From: Anaeramoeba flamelloides
Taxonomy: Eukaryota; Metamonada; Anaeramoebidae
Assembly: GCA_027625915.1 (NCBI GenBank)
Contig: JANTQA010000010.1
Location: 1,364,001 to 1,428,000 of the forward strand
DNA length: 64,000 bases
Reading direction: 5' to 3'
In this document: positions 11,008 to 23,464 of the stretch, one piece after another
Layout: the number at the start of each line of letters is the position of its first letter
How positions within the stretch are numbered: the stretch's first letter is position 1
Position numbers and translations under genes: made by a program
Notes under the pieces: model-generated
What the model saw: the letters and a program-made list of their open reading frames with translations, nothing else
Database searches by the model: none
What the model was told of the DNA's origin: nothing

Positions 11008-11181
11008 TTATTTCTTTTTCATCATCTTCTTGTATTCTACTTTCTTATTACTTCTTTTCCCTTTCTTTGTTTTTTGATTTATCTTCATTTTATTTCTCAT
11101 TAGTAATTTCGAATGTATTTGATTAATTTCTTTTTCTTGCTCTCTATAGAATATTAAGTCAAATGAGGTGAATACATCTTC
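11008..11181 (-). pseudogene. Possible coding relic, basic C-terminus
   Basis: A 57-codon open stretch on the minus strand reads DVFTSFDLIFYREQEKEINQ and then a Lys/Arg-rich tail ending MMKKK and TAA. It has no start codon and is preceded by a TGA, beyond which the same frame continues with a run of Glu codons. Base composition is richer than its surroundings. It resembles the end of a broken host gene or DNA transposon gene, but no family is recognisable. Confidence 0.25.
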
Positions 11182-13344
11182 TCACATTTCTTCTTCTTCA
11201 CAGGCTTCATAATAAGTTTTTTAATTGAAAATACACTATGTTTTTATTACTGGTCAGAATAGTAAAAAAAAACATCTTCAAAAAAAAAAATTCTGGCAAC
11301 TTTTTTCTGATGAATAAATTTTAACTTCGAGTATTAATAATGCAAACTCCTCCGTTTTTATCATTTTATTCTAGAATACTGCTAATAATTTATTTTTTTT
11401 TTCAAAAGGCACTCTAAGTACTCAAATTAAACGAGTCAGATGATTTTAAGACTATCAAATGATAATTATTTTTCAAAATATATGATAACTAGTTATCATT
11501 GATCTAAGCAAAATCGCTAATTTTTATTTAGTTCATGACTCTTTATTTTTTATAACTTTTAGAGTCTTCGAATCAAGTCCACAAATTATCATTATTAACA
11601 AAAAATAACTTTACATTTTTCATAAACCTTAAAAAACGAAAGAGAAAGGGTTAATAAAGAATCCAGTCTACAGTATAAGTTCTTTAACATTTAATTGTAG
11701 GCATGTTATTTTCTGTAATTTTTTTAGCCTAGATCCCGCAAAAATGATAACTTATTTATTTGTTCGTTGTAATCTCCTTCTTTAATCATTTGATATCAAA
11801 GATTTATCAAAAAAAAAATAATAATAATAATTCAAAATCAGGGTTAAACAAGTATGAAAGGGTAATTTTAATAAAAGTTAGATGTGTGGTATTAAAAATA
11901 AGGATTCTGGTAAAAAATCCTATATTCCAGAAAGCTTAATAGGATTATCCAGCTGTTATTAAAAATCTAAATTGAGATATATAATATATTTCTAAAAGTT
12001 ATCTGAAAATGCAGATCAGTTACTTAAAAATTCAACAATTGATAATGGAATTATTTTGACAAGGTGTTTATACTTTTATGAAATATAACTAACTTCATAA
12101 ATATAAAAAGAAATAAAAATAGAAATATTATATCGTGTTTTAATTTTAATTATTATTTCTTAAATCTAGAAATTAAAAAATTTGATATAATATTGTAACT
12201 TTTGGTATTCTAAATATATATTTTTAAGAGCGGTAAATGTAATTCTTTGATATAAATAATAAAGACCTTTTTCGTCAAAGTGGTCCAAATTGAAGGGTTC
12301 AAAGAGATTCTACTAGTCTAATTCATTATTCTTTTCAAAATAAAATTTTCAATTTTTAAAATATGTTTGTTTTTTCTTATTTAGTATAAATTTTTTTTTG
12401 ATTTTACTTTTTTTTTTTTTATCTATTTTATTTTTTCTTGAAAAAAGTCAATTTAAAAAAAAAAATATCAAACTCCAAATTAACATATAGAAAGGTTAGT
12501 TTTTATTTTTTTTTATATTTAATACATTTATAATTAAAAAAATCTTCATTTAAACAATTTTAATTTTCCCAATAAATCAAGAAATTTTGCACAAGACATT
12601 TGAACTAAAGGTCAGAAATTTGTTTTACATTTTTTTTTTTTTTGAAATTCCCAGGTTTGTTTCGGGTATTTAGTTCATAATTGTCCACTTTAATTTAAAA
12701 GTTTATTGTTTTCATTATTTCTAAACAATCTTGGTTTGGTTTATTTATAAAAAACGTGAATTTTATAATTATTGACTGGGATCCTTTGAGTGAAATTAAT
12801 TTATATTTAGAAAAGAAATTATAATTGAAAAATTTTAAAACAATTAATTTTTAATAGTGATCATTTGTAAAAAAAATAATATTTTTTGGTTTAGTAATAG
12901 TAATAGGGTTTTTTTCAAGCTTTTAAGAATGTAGGGTACTATAATAAAAAAAAATCAATAGATACTTTGGTAATAAAATTTTAAATAGTTGAATCTAAAA
13001 TCTAATTTGTATAAAATTAGATTATTGTAATTCCTAAAAAAAAATTATTTTAATTTGAAAGGAGAGAGTTGGTTCTTCCTTAGATCGGTTAGTTTTTTTT
13101 TTGAATTTGAAAGAGGTGGGTAAACTGCAGTGATTCTTACTCCAATTCCTCAATTTTGTAAACCCATTTTCTAAAAATTTTCGACAAAAAGTAATACAAC
13201 TAATAGTAATAGGATCTAATAAAGATTGAACAAATTAAATTTATTATTAAATATCGCTGCTTTTGCCTCTACTTTCCTTGCCACAAGCAGAGATCAAAAA
13301 AAGATTGTCATCAATTTAATTTTTTCATGGCTATTGAGGGTATT

Positions 13345-14100
13345 AACGTCTACCAAGGAGAAGCCTAAGATTAAAGTATGTAACAAATATAAATAATATT
13401 TGTTCTCCAGAGCTCAAATGTCTCCAAAAAATCTCAAATTCAAGTAGTTGTATTTGTTGATCTCGTCAATTTATAATGATCCCTTGTATTAATAAAAAAA
13501 CCCAACAACTTCAGAATAAAATCTGTGTTTTGTCACAAATTTAAAGGTTGAATTATCAATATTCAGACCCCAAAGTTGCAAAATATCTTTCTTAAATTTG
13601 TGGTCAAATGTATATTAGTCGCTAAAAATTCAATATTTTTCCAAATTAAATAATTAACAAATAAGGTTTTTTTTCCAATTATTTCTGAAATCATGAAAAT
13701 AATTTGATGATACAATTAACTTTATAAAAAGGAAAAAAATCTAAGAAGTCTTTGAGTTTTTATGGTGTTGATTATTTAGTTAATCTTTGAAATTAAAAAA
13801 ATTAAAACAATGAAAAAATAGTTAGTTTTGGAATTTCTAAATCTAAATTATGAAATACCAGGAAAATAGTATATTTTGAATTTCCTATTTTTATGTTTGG
13901 AAAAGGTCTTTAAAAAAAAATTTTTCCCAAATTGAAATTTTTTTAATTGTGATCATTAGCAAAAAATGTAAGCATTTATTGTACTAAAAGGTTTTAAATC
14001 GATTTTTTAGAGCTATTAGAGTCATGAAGAAAGAATACCATTCACAACCAAATACAACATACTTTAGTTTTCGAGAAAATCTATGATGATGCGAATCCCA
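13345..14100 (-). mobile_element. Inverted, diverged copy of the 2170-2921 TIR element
   Basis: Read in reverse complement, this segment follows 2170-2921 along most of its length. Shared blocks include GTCTACCAAGGAGAAGCCTA, the GTTGGGTTTTTT block, TTGTGGCAAA with AATATTGATAATTCAACCTT, and the CATCATAGATTTTCTCGAAA end. Both terminal inverted repeats are still recognisable (GTATTAACGTCTACC and its partner GGGATTCGCATCATCATAGA). No clear TTAA flanks remain, and divergence of 20-25% by eye suggests an older insertion. Confidence 0.65.
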
Positions 14101-14704
14101 ATACCACGAAAATCAATACAAAGTTTGTGAACGTTCAACTAATAACCATTCTCGTAAGGTTTTACACTAAACTTGTTATATTTTTTTTCCCCTTTTCGAG
14201 TGTCAGAACACTTAAATAAAAGAGTAAGTTGAAAAAGAGAAAACACATTTATTTTGTTCCATTAAACTTTTTTTTTGTTGCTGTCAAAATTTATAAATAG
14301 AGAAATGAAAAAGAACCCTTCACTGTTTACGAAACTTCGTTGTAATAATGGTTTTTTTTTGATCTATCCTTCTTATGACTACTGTATTTTATGAAAGATT
14401 TTTAGTTTTGTTGAGTTTCAAAAAGACAAAACTTTTCTTAACAAATAATTTCAAAAACGATTAGGCAAAGCTGAAAAAAAAATGTACAATTCAAAAACTG
14501 AATCACCCAATGAATTAATTTTTTTCACCTTTTGAATTTTTTTCCAAAAAATTTTCCAAATAATCTTTTGAAAGAGATAACAACACTTTAACACGCCTAC
14601 CCAATCGAATGCTAATTCTACCTTAACCAAATAAAGTTCAAAATATTCGAAACACAAATTCATTTTTTTAAAAAAGTTATTTCTTTTTTGTTACAAAAAA
14701 TATA

Positions 14705-17162
14705 ATGCTTTCTCACTTAGCAACCAAAACACCAAAAACAATTTCCCCAAATATCCTTGGGAGAATTAAAAGAAACTTAAGACCACTTCCACCATTTGAT
14801 TTCAAACCAGCACCATACTATGGTCCAAGCAAAGAACAAGTCTTAAAAGATCGACTTGCACATGTTCATCCATCTGTTCTTTTATATTATGAAAAACCTA
14901 TCATGATTGTTCAAGGACAAATGCAATACTTATTTGATGAAAAAGGAAAAAGATATCTCGATGGTATTGCAGGAATTGTTACTGTTTCTGTTGGACACTC
15001 TCACCCTCGTGTTATCGAAGCTGCTAAGAAACAATTAGAAAAGCTTGCTCACACAACAACCATCTATTTACATCCAAACATTACAGAATACTGTAAATTA
15101 TTAGCTTCAAAGCTTCCAAAAAAATTATCACACATCTACCTTGTAAATAGTGGTACTGAAGCTAACGAACTCGCTACTCAAATGTGTAAAATTCTTTTCT
15201 TATATTTATTTTTTTGTTTTTATTTTATCTTTTTATTTTTTATTTGCTTTTTTTTTTTTTTTCTCCTTTTTCTCCTTTTGTTAATTTTTTTTTTTTTTTT
15301 TTGTTGTTAATTTTTGTTTTTTTTTATTTAAAAATCTTACACCCATTATTAGCTCGATTACATACCGGTAATTATGACATGGTTGCTTTAAGAAATTGTT
15401 ATCATGGAATGGGTGCTGCTATGGGTTTAACAGCTCACTCAACCTGGAAACAACCTGTTCCACAAGGATTTGGAATCAAGCATGCATTAAACCCAGATCT
15501 TTACCAAGGTGCATTCCGTGAAGATGATCCAAATGCAGTTGAAAAATATCTTAAAAATCTTGAACATCTTATTTTGACAGGAACAGCAGGTAAATATCTA
15601 ATTTTTCTTTCTAAGTTTTGCTTTTTCTGACTCTTGCTTAGGTTATTCAAAAAAATGTCTATAAAAAAAAAAGTTCTTAATAGTGTTCACAAAACATTTG
15701 GTCAGGTAAAAAAAGAAACATTTTTTTTACCAAATCGTTACACATAGATTTGTTTTTTTTTTTTTGCAACATTTTTTTGAATATTTGTCATAAAAATAAC
15801 CTGAAAAACAAACGAAATTTCAAAAAAAGTGAAAACGAAAAAGTTCTAATTATTCAGTAAAAAACTTTTCTATTTGAACAATTAAACACTTTTTATAAGT
15901 GGGCAATTTTTAAAACTTTTCGTTTTGCACTTTTTTGAAAAGGTTTGTTTTATTTTTTTTTTTTTCCTCATATTTATTTTTAAAAAAATATGATTTTCTT
16001 AGGATTGTTTAGAGTTCAGTCGAATTGACTTAATAAATGAAAATAAAACAAAAGATTATTTCTTTTAAATTTGTTAGCGATTCAAAACAAGAATGAAAGG
16101 ATCTAGTTTCCTCGAATCATTTTGTTTCGATTGATAATTTTAACCGTAAATAATTGGTTGATTCATTAATTATTTTGATTTTATATTTCAAAGTTAATAA
16201 AGAAAAATATAAATTACATACCAAACTTGATAAGGAAAACAATATGGAAAATTAAACTTATCGAAAGAATTTAAGAACATTTTTTTAAAAAAGAATAAAA
16301 AAAAAAAAAAAATGATAATTTAGATTTATGCAAGAGTGTATTTTTAATATCTATTTTGCTTCTGATCAATTTGATTTTAGCAAACTCGTCTCAAAAAAAA
16401 AAAAAAAACCAACGTATTAATCATTTCTCAATTTAACAAAAAAACTATTTGTAACATTTACAATTTATAGGACAAGTTGCTGGTTACATTGCCGAACCAA
16501 TCCAAGGTGTTGGTGGTGCTGTTGTCATGCCAAAGGGATATCTTAAAAATGCATACAAGATTATCAGATCTCACGGTGGTGTCTGTATTTCTGATGAAGT
16601 CCAAACAGGGTTTGGAAGAACTGGAGAAAGCTATTGGGGATTCCAAAAAGATGATCCAGATCTAGTTCCAGATATCGTCACAATGGCCAAGGGAATTGGT
16701 AACGGACAACCAATGGGTGCTGTTGCCACAACCAAAGAAATTGCCCAATCCATGAGTGGCGCCATCCATTTCAACACATTTGGAGGAAACCCAGTTTCTT
16801 GTACCATCGGACAAGCTGTCTTAGAGGTAATTGAAGAAGATGGATTACAAGAAAATTGCCGTGTTACAGGATCATACTTAATCAAAGAACTCAAAAGACT
16901 CCAAAGAAAACACAATATAATTGGACAAGTTAGAGGTAAAGGTTTGATGGTCGGTGTTGAATTAGTTAAGGACCGCAAAACACGTGAACCAGCTTCAGCC
17001 GAAACCAAAAAGGTTGCAGAACTCATGAAAGATAACGGTGTATTAATCGCTAAAGGTGGATTATACGGTAACGTAATTAGAATCAAACCACCAATGTGCT
17101 TCAACAAATTAGATGTTGACTTCTTAGTCGATGTTCTTGATTATTCATTATCAAAATTATAA
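14705..17162 (+). CDS. AGXT2: AGXT2-like alanine-glyoxylate aminotransferase (class III, PLP)
   Basis: Exons 14705-15185, 15353-15589 and 16471-17162 join to 469 residues, a normal length for the family. The introns are 167 and 881 bases, both phase 1, with GTAAAA and GTAAAT donors. Class III aminotransferases bind pyridoxal phosphate; AGXT2 uses alanine to convert glyoxylate to glycine and also acts on beta-amino acids and methylarginines. Visible signatures are SGTEANELA (149-157), the DEVQTGFGR block from Asp281, and the PLP lysine in [10 protein letters not shown] (Lys313). The cofactor-phosphate region NTFGGNP is at 341-347. The first 30 residues are basic with Ser and Thr and few acids, which suggests a mitochondrial or related-organelle import signal. 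Intron 2 carries a fold-back repeat. Family assignment is firm; AGXT2 against other class III members rests on the overall sequence pattern. Confidence 0.93.
15804..15952. repeat. Fold-back repeat in AGXT2 intron 2
   Basis: The arms at about 15804-15852 (AAACAAACGAAATTTCAAAA then AAGTG and AACGAAAAAGTT) and 15905-15952 (reverse complement AAACAAACCTTTTCAAAAAA then GTGCAAAACGAAAAGTT) pair over about 45 bases with a few mismatches and a loop of about 50 bases. It is probably an old fold-back insertion. Confidence 0.6.
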
Positions 17163-17566
17163 TCGCTTTAAATTAATTGATTGAGTTTTATTTATTATTT
17201 GAATGATTAATTATTTCTTTATAGGAATTTTTTTTATAAATTCATCCTAATTATTTTTTTTGACAACAACAGAAATTAATAAAACTAACTGATCTTTTCA
17301 TTATGAGTTAAGTAATTTTTATTTATTTTTCGGGATATGTCTTGAGTTAAAAAATATATAAAAAAAAAAAAATAAAATTTTTTCGAGCAATTTTGAGTTA
17401 AAGGAATTTCTGAAAAAATAAAAAACTTTATGTTAATCATTCTTTTTTTCAATTTCGAAATTTTATTATTTTTTGGGATGTGGTTATATTTTACCAATTT
17501 TGAGTCCCTCAGTTTATCAGAAATCGAATTATTCAAATTATTTCTTTCACTAAATAATCCATTTTC

Positions 17567-18180
17567 CAGTTAAAGGGGAATAGCTGTAGTGAGTGAATGA
17601 TATTCCATTTCACTCAAATCTATATCAAAGTGGCCAAGCAATAAATGAAAAATTCACTTTTTTTTAAGAATAAACCAAACTGTGAATGTTTAGTAATAAG
17701 AGAAATAATAAACTTTGAAATAGAGTTGTTATTCATAAAAGAAATACCTGAACAAAGTTTAAATTTTGGAAAAAAATAAAGGTTAAAAAAAATATATTGG
17801 AAACTTTTTTTTGTTTTGTCTTGTGTAAAATTTCTCAATTTCTTTAGGAAAATTAAATTTTTAGACATTTGATTTTTAAATGGTAAATATATCGAGATAG
17901 AAGAAATTACAACGTCACAATTTTCTTAAAGTTAATTTGGAGTTTTGATAATTTGTAAATTTAGATTAACTCTTTAAAAAAATTAAAAAAAAAGAAAAAG
18001 AAGAAAAAAAGTAATGAAAAAAAAAATATTTCAACTAAATTTAAAAATCACAAAACAAATTAATTTGACAAAAGTAGAAAAGATCTGATCTTAAAATTGA
18101 AAATTTATTTAGAGAAGAATAATGAAATAAAAACATAATATATGTTCTATTTCTTTCGTAATACTTGACCCCTTTAACTG
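17567..18180. mobile_element. Segment bounded by 12-base inverted repeats CAGTTAAAGGGG
   Basis: CAGTTAAAGGGG at 17567-17578 and its exact complement CCCCTTTAACTG at 18169-18180 bound 614 bases. The left end also resembles the left end of the repeat at 46169 (CAGTCACAGGAG). CAGT-type ends are common in Tc1/mariner-like elements. No coding content was seen and no clean TA duplication is visible, so the exact borders are uncertain. Confidence 0.5.
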
Positions 18181-18670
18181 AAAAAGATTTTAATACTGTT
18201 TAAAGATTTGAATGGAAATTAGAAAAAAAAATTTATTTTGGAAATTCCAAAATTGAAATCTTTTTTTTTCATTTTTTTTGGACTTTTTTACCTTTATTTT
18301 ACGATTTTTTTTTTCGACATAATTCATTTGTAATCTTTTTTTTTTTATTGGAAGATCCCAAGACACTAAGTAAAAAGATGTTATTCTAAGGTTACTGAAA
18401 TAGCAGAAATGATTGTACCGTTATAATATTTAAATATAATGGAATTTTTTATTGGATCTTCAATAGGAGATCAAAATGAACCTTGTGGTTTTTCTCAATA
18501 GGGCCTTCACGAAGAATTAGAGTTTATCTATTTTTAAGAAACCATGTTGATTTTTTAGCATTGTTTTAATTTAATATCAAGTATACTTTGGTTTATATCA
18601 TTCCACTGTTTTCTTTTGTGTCTTCAAAGGCCAATTATAAAAAAAATTGATATTTAAAAAAGAATTACAG
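18181..18670 (+). repeat. Dispersed repeat family R5, copy a
   Basis: This aligns along about 480 bases with 46205-46690 in the same orientation. Shared blocks include AATTCATTTGTAATCTTTTT, GGATCTTCAATAGGAGATCA, TTTTTCTCAATAGGG and CTTCAAAGGCCAATTATAAA. Copies look about 75-80% alike by eye. There is no coding capacity. The other copy lies in an intron of the S28 peptidase gene. Confidence 0.75.
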
Positions 18671-20332
18671 CCTTTACAAATTTAAATTAAACTCATATAA
18701 AAAATTGAAATTGACTGTTTATTATAAAATAGTGTTTTAAGAAATATAAAATTCAATTAATAAGATAAAATAAAAAATTGAATTTTAGCTTACACCATAA
18801 GAGTAAATATTTGTTTTTGAAAAAAATATTGACAAAAATTCTATTTCAAATGAAAAGATATCAAAGGAATTATGGAAACTTGAAAGTATTTTTCAATGAT
18901 CATTTTGGAATTATTTATACTGAGATTATTGAAATTTTAGAGAAATTGAAGATTTTTATTATTATTTTTTTTTTATTATTAAATTATTTCTATATTTCCA
19001 AAAATAAAAAATGGATAATATATTTTTTTTTTTGAATATTATAAATATTTCAGTTTATGATAATATTTAAGTGGTATTTTATGGTTTGCCATAAATGTAC
19101 AATTTTTAAATAGAAAATCAATTTTTATACATTATAAGCTTCCACTTGGTTGTTGGAATGGTTGTATGAACTTTTAACAGTAATGAATTTGCCTTAATAT
19201 TTAAATAAAAATATGTAAAGATTATACCTAAAAAATTTTTTCGAAAATGATGTCTATTAATATAATGTTGTTAGAAATTATAAAGTGGGAATTCTTTAAT
19301 CTTATCAAAATAAATTCACATTAAAAAAAAAATTGGTTATATTTCAATGAATCGCCCCTTTTAACATTTACCAAGTTCTTTAGGAAAATAAAATTGTTTA
19401 CACTTGGATATTGTAAAAATAAATATCTTCATTTTAAAAGAAATTATATCAATTATATACTTGTCAACTGATAAATGATTTAATATTTTTATTTGAAAAA
19501 TACAAAAAAAAACACTATATTTGGGATAAGAGGGTTGATCAAAAAATATAACCATACAGTTCAAGGAAAATTAATAATGTAAATAACTTCATATTGAGAT
19601 TGTAAAAAAATTAGAAAAAATGAGAAGCTATAGGAAAAGTAAAGTGAAAAAATTAAAAAAAAAATATCTTCCGCATAAATTTCAAAAGAGATGCAGACGA
19701 ATTAACTGAGAAAAATAACATAAAACAAAACATACTATCGCCATAGATTACTTTTTGATGATAAGTACCCATCATGTTATTCGGCAAAAGTATCACCATT
19801 CAAATAATATATAATAACCCTCATTTACAAATCCACACATGTCAATTACATCAAGTTCTTTCAAACTAGCTCTTTTTAAATTCTTTTTTTTTTACACCTT
19901 CTTCTATCTTTTTTTTATCTCTTCATTTTTTATTATATAAAACCTTTAATATTTTTTTCTTTTTTTTTTTTGAAAACTAAATTAAATTACAAATACGTAT
20001 CAATACTATGACCATTTAGGTACTCTTTGAATTAAAAGACATATATTTATTCGCTTCAAAATTCTCTCCTTGCCAACTTAAATATTTCCAACATTTAACA
20101 CTTGACTATTAAAAAAAATACAAAAAATTGAGATTATTTTTTCTTATTTTTGATTCTCATATGTGCAAATTTTTGGAATGGGTTTGATAAAAAAACAAAA
20201 AGAAATAAAATACTAAATATTTTTTTATTATTAAGGAAAGTTTTTATATTCATTGCATCTTTTATTTTGTGGTAATTTTATATAAAGATCACACTATCTC
20301 ATTATGATATATGAAATTATTAAATGGAATAT

Positions 20333-20333
<1 letters not shown>

Positions 20334-20364
<31 letters not shown>
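20334..20364. repeat. (AT)n microsatellite
   Basis: About 15 AT units lie in intergenic DNA. Confidence 0.9.
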
Positions 20365-20366
<2 letters not shown>

Positions 20367-21370
20367 AGATATGTCCCTATGAACCAAAAAACACTAAAAA
20401 TGAAAAACTGATCAAAAACTTTCCATGAATACAATTAAAAAAACAAAATAATAAAATAAAAATAAATAAAGTTTCAATTTAACTTTTTCTTGAAAACTTT
20501 TTTTGCCAAAATCATTGAATTCACACTTGAAATTATGTATATTTTTAGATTCAGTATCTTGTTTTAACTCATTTACTTTAATAAATTCTAAATTCTGGGA
20601 ATTTTCTTTTCACAAAAGGCACTAATTTGGTCCTCAAATGTTTTTTTTTAGCTTTAAATGGTAAAATTAAAAAAAAGTTAAACTAAAAGGATAAACTCTC
20701 TGGAAAAGTATTTTAATTTAATATATTAACTTATTCTTTGATTTCAAACTTTTCTCAACCCCAATTTTTCAAAAAAAAATAAAAAAGTGCACAGTAATTT
20801 CAAAAAATAATTTTCAATATTCAAAAGTTGAGAGTGTTTTTATTCTAAAAAAAATTATCCCAGTGGTTAATTGAATTAAGTATGAAACTTAGATTTCGAA
20901 AAATATTAATCAGAAAAAAATAGTGCTTAATTTTATTAAGTACATATATTCTCATAAAAAAAAAAAAAAATGCGAATTTCAATTAAGAAACATGTTTTTA
21001 AGTTTAATTACTTTTTCTTCAAAAATAATTAAACTTTTCTATGTATCACTAATTGCTTTAATAAAGTATTTTTATTACTATGAAGTTCACGAAAACATTT
21101 TTTATGAAAAAAAAGATTACAAGTACAACATTTTAAGGTTGTGGAGGAAGATTTTTTTAAAAACTGTTTGCAATAAAAACAATCTTTACGGTTTTGTTTT
21201 CCTATTAATAGATGTTCTATATTTAGTTGCCCCTGTGGTTGTGGTTGTAGACGAGGTGGTGGTGAGGGTTGCTGTTGTTGTAATAATTTTAGTAATTGTG
21301 GTTGCTGGTTTAATTGCTGTTGGTGATGTAAATGATATTGTAATTGAGTTTGTTGGTATTCGAGTTGCTG

Positions 21371-23464
21371 TTATTTCTGGGATTGTTGTTGTTGCTGTTG
21401 TTGTTGTATTTGTTGGGTGTGTAGTTGTTGTTGCCGTTGTTGCTGTATTTGTTGCTGCTTCTGTAGCTGGAATTGTTGCACCATGCTTTGTCGTTGTAAT
21501 TGTATTTGTGACTGTCGCCACTCTTGTTGCAGTGGCAATTGTGGTTGATATAACCCCTGTTGTTGTTGTTGCCGTCGTAGAAGTTGTAGTTGTTTTCCTT
21601 TTGCTATTTCCTTATTGGTTTTTTTTTTTTTTTGTTTTGTGATCTTTTTTGTTTTTGTTAAATCCTTTTTCTTATCAGTATTCGTGCTTAACTGATCAGA
21701 CAACTCTTGCATAAAATCAACCAGGGTCATCTTTTGATTATTACATTTTTCTTGAAGTATTTTGGCGTTATGGATTAAAGCCTTAAAAAATAAGTACAAG
21801 ATAGCCCTTTTCCAAGTTGAGTGTTTGTGTGGGAATAAATAAGAAGTAATATCGTGCTCAATAACATTGCTATGGTGTGCTATTTTCTCATTTCCATTTT
21901 CCCTTCCGTTTCCGTTTCCATTTTCGTTTTCGTTTCCATTTCTCCATTCCTTATCTTCCAACACATGCTTTCGATTATCTTGACTTTGCTTTTGTTGAAT
22001 ACCCTTTTGGTGACACGTATTTAAATAATAAATCGGATTCTTTTCCCTTGACAGACTAGCACAACACCGATTAAAAAAAATGATTGTTTCATTTTTGAGT
22101 ATAGTTTTGTGGAACCTATTTCTTTTTGATGTTAAAAATTTGGGGTTTTTTAAAGATCCACAGCAATGGTTTGTAAAAACTTGCAAGTTGTGATCGCTCT
22201 CGTTAGATTTTGGGATTTTACTCAATAATTGAGACAAAGTTAATTCCTCGATTTTTTCGTTGCCATAATAAAGGTCCCAAGAATAAACATAATCAAACTC
22301 ACAAGAGATGGTCAAGGCCTTCAAATAAATGGGGTTATGCTTCTTTTCGAGCATAATTACAAAAATACATTTTTTATCATTTTTGCTTTCCTCGTTTTTT
22401 GTGCTCATTTGTTTTTCCTTTTTGCACATTTTTGTATTATTGTTCTGATCCAAGCTCTCAATTTCAATTCCATTTTGATTTTGATTTTGATTACCAAAGG
22501 TTAAATCCCATGCTTTTTGGAATTTAGTTTTCATCATTTTCAAAATGTTGTCCACCAAATCTTCACTGCACTCGTTCCAGCACCTGTGGATGCTGAGAAA
22601 CAAATCTCGTGAAAGTTGCTTTTTAATAAATTTGTTCACCAAAATCCAAGGCTTCTTTGCCCAATATTTTTTTAAATCAGTTTTCGGAAAAATACCCATT
22701 TTGATGATGACTGAAAAGAAACTCAAAAGTGTTTGGCGATTAATAACTTTTTGTTTTAATTTTTTATTTTTTTTTTTTTTCACTTGATGAATTTTTTTTA
22801 ATTGTTCATTCAAGATTTCCAGAAAATAGTCCACAAGCTCACAGTCAACAATTTTCAAAAATGCTTCTTTCGCACTCATTTCGCTTTTCTTTGTTTGAAG
22901 GGAGATCTTTGAAATATTTGCATTTTTATTTTTATTGTGATTTTGATTTTCCTTTATCGTTTCCTTTTCCTTTTCTTTTTCCATTTCGTTTTTATTTTGA
23001 TTGAGATTTTGGATTTGGTTTTTGTAAGGCCGTAACACAGGCTGGGTTTGAGAAAGAGAATGGTTCTTTTTTTGGGTAAAATTACGAGAGACTTTTTTGG
23101 TTTGTTGATTCCCATTAAAGCCACTTTTTAAATCGACTTCTTTTGATCTCTTTCGTGGCCGAAAAGTTGTTTGTTGTAAATCGATAAATAAATTGAATAA
23201 ATCTGGCTGACAACATCCCCCCATATTGTGACTGTTAATATTCCTGTGGTCCGAAAAAAGACTTTTGTTTTTATGTTCTTCTAATGAAAATCAGAAAAAA
23301 AAGGATTATCCCATTCAAAAGGAATAAATTATTACCAAAAAAATAAGATTTTTTTTTTTGATTCTTCAGAAAAAAAAAAAAAAAAAAAAAAAGAAAAAAG
23401 TTTTACCAAGCGTATTAATTTTTAATTGGTCAGAAGCTAACTCTGCGAGAATGTTTAAGGACAT
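21371..23464 (-). CDS. PiggyBac transposase-derived protein, apparently catalytically dead, polyQ tail
   Basis: Exon 1 is 23464-23407, the intron is 23406-23281 (GTAAAA...TTAG, phase 1) and exon 2 is 23280-21371; together they give 655 residues. Exon 2 alone also opens with ATG at 23224. Residues about 155-530 follow the piggyBac transposase fold. A helix with KMGIFPKTDLKKYW (213-226) matches the family's 'GI..lps..dYW' block. SRDLFLSIHRCW follows, and WDLYYG (about 354-359) takes the place of the 'f.vYtG' block. HSTWKRAILYLFFKALIHNA (506-525) matches the C-terminal 'W.krvf..ll..a..NA' helix. The three catalytic Asp contexts (DE...fKGR, DNfYtS, kW.D) are not recognisable. An Asn/Gly/Glu dipeptide run precedes the last helix, and the last 65 residues are Gln-rich instead of the usual Cys-rich domain. 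The frame is intact and spliced like the host genes, suggesting a domesticated protein; DNA binding is a guess. Confidence 0.75.

Larger units (their letters stand above)
8346..14704. other. Long gene-poor stretch rich in repeats
   Basis: About 6.4 kb lie between the coiled-coil gene and AGXT2, which diverge. It contains repeat R8 copy a (8640-9180), a TIR element with an endonuclease relic (9657-10114), a large hairpin (10727-10836), a possible coding relic (11008-11181) and the inverted copy of the TTAA element (13345-14100). About 11.2-13.3 kb shows only AT-rich sequence with poly-A and poly-T runs. Promoters for both flanking genes must lie here, but I could not identify their elements. 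Confidence 0.6.
17163..21370. other. Intergenic stretch between AGXT2 and the piggyBac-like gene (convergent)
   Basis: About 4.2 kb is AT-rich. It holds a TIR-bounded segment (17567-18180), dispersed repeat R5 copy a (18181-18670) and a (TA)n tract near 20334-20364. Open frames at 18778-19035 and 20923-21370 look like AT-run artefacts or mirror images of the opposite-strand gene. A patch at 19730-19880 has slightly higher G+C, but I see nothing definable in it. Confidence 0.5.

Noticed and set aside
16631-17107. 158-codon minus-strand frame over AGXT2 exon 3
   Set aside because: It is the antisense shadow of a strongly conserved aminotransferase exon.
20923-21642. 239-codon plus-strand frame rich in Val and Ala
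   Set aside because: It is the mirror of the polyQ-coding CAA/CAG repeats of the piggyBac-like gene on the other strand. The Val runs have no domain logic.
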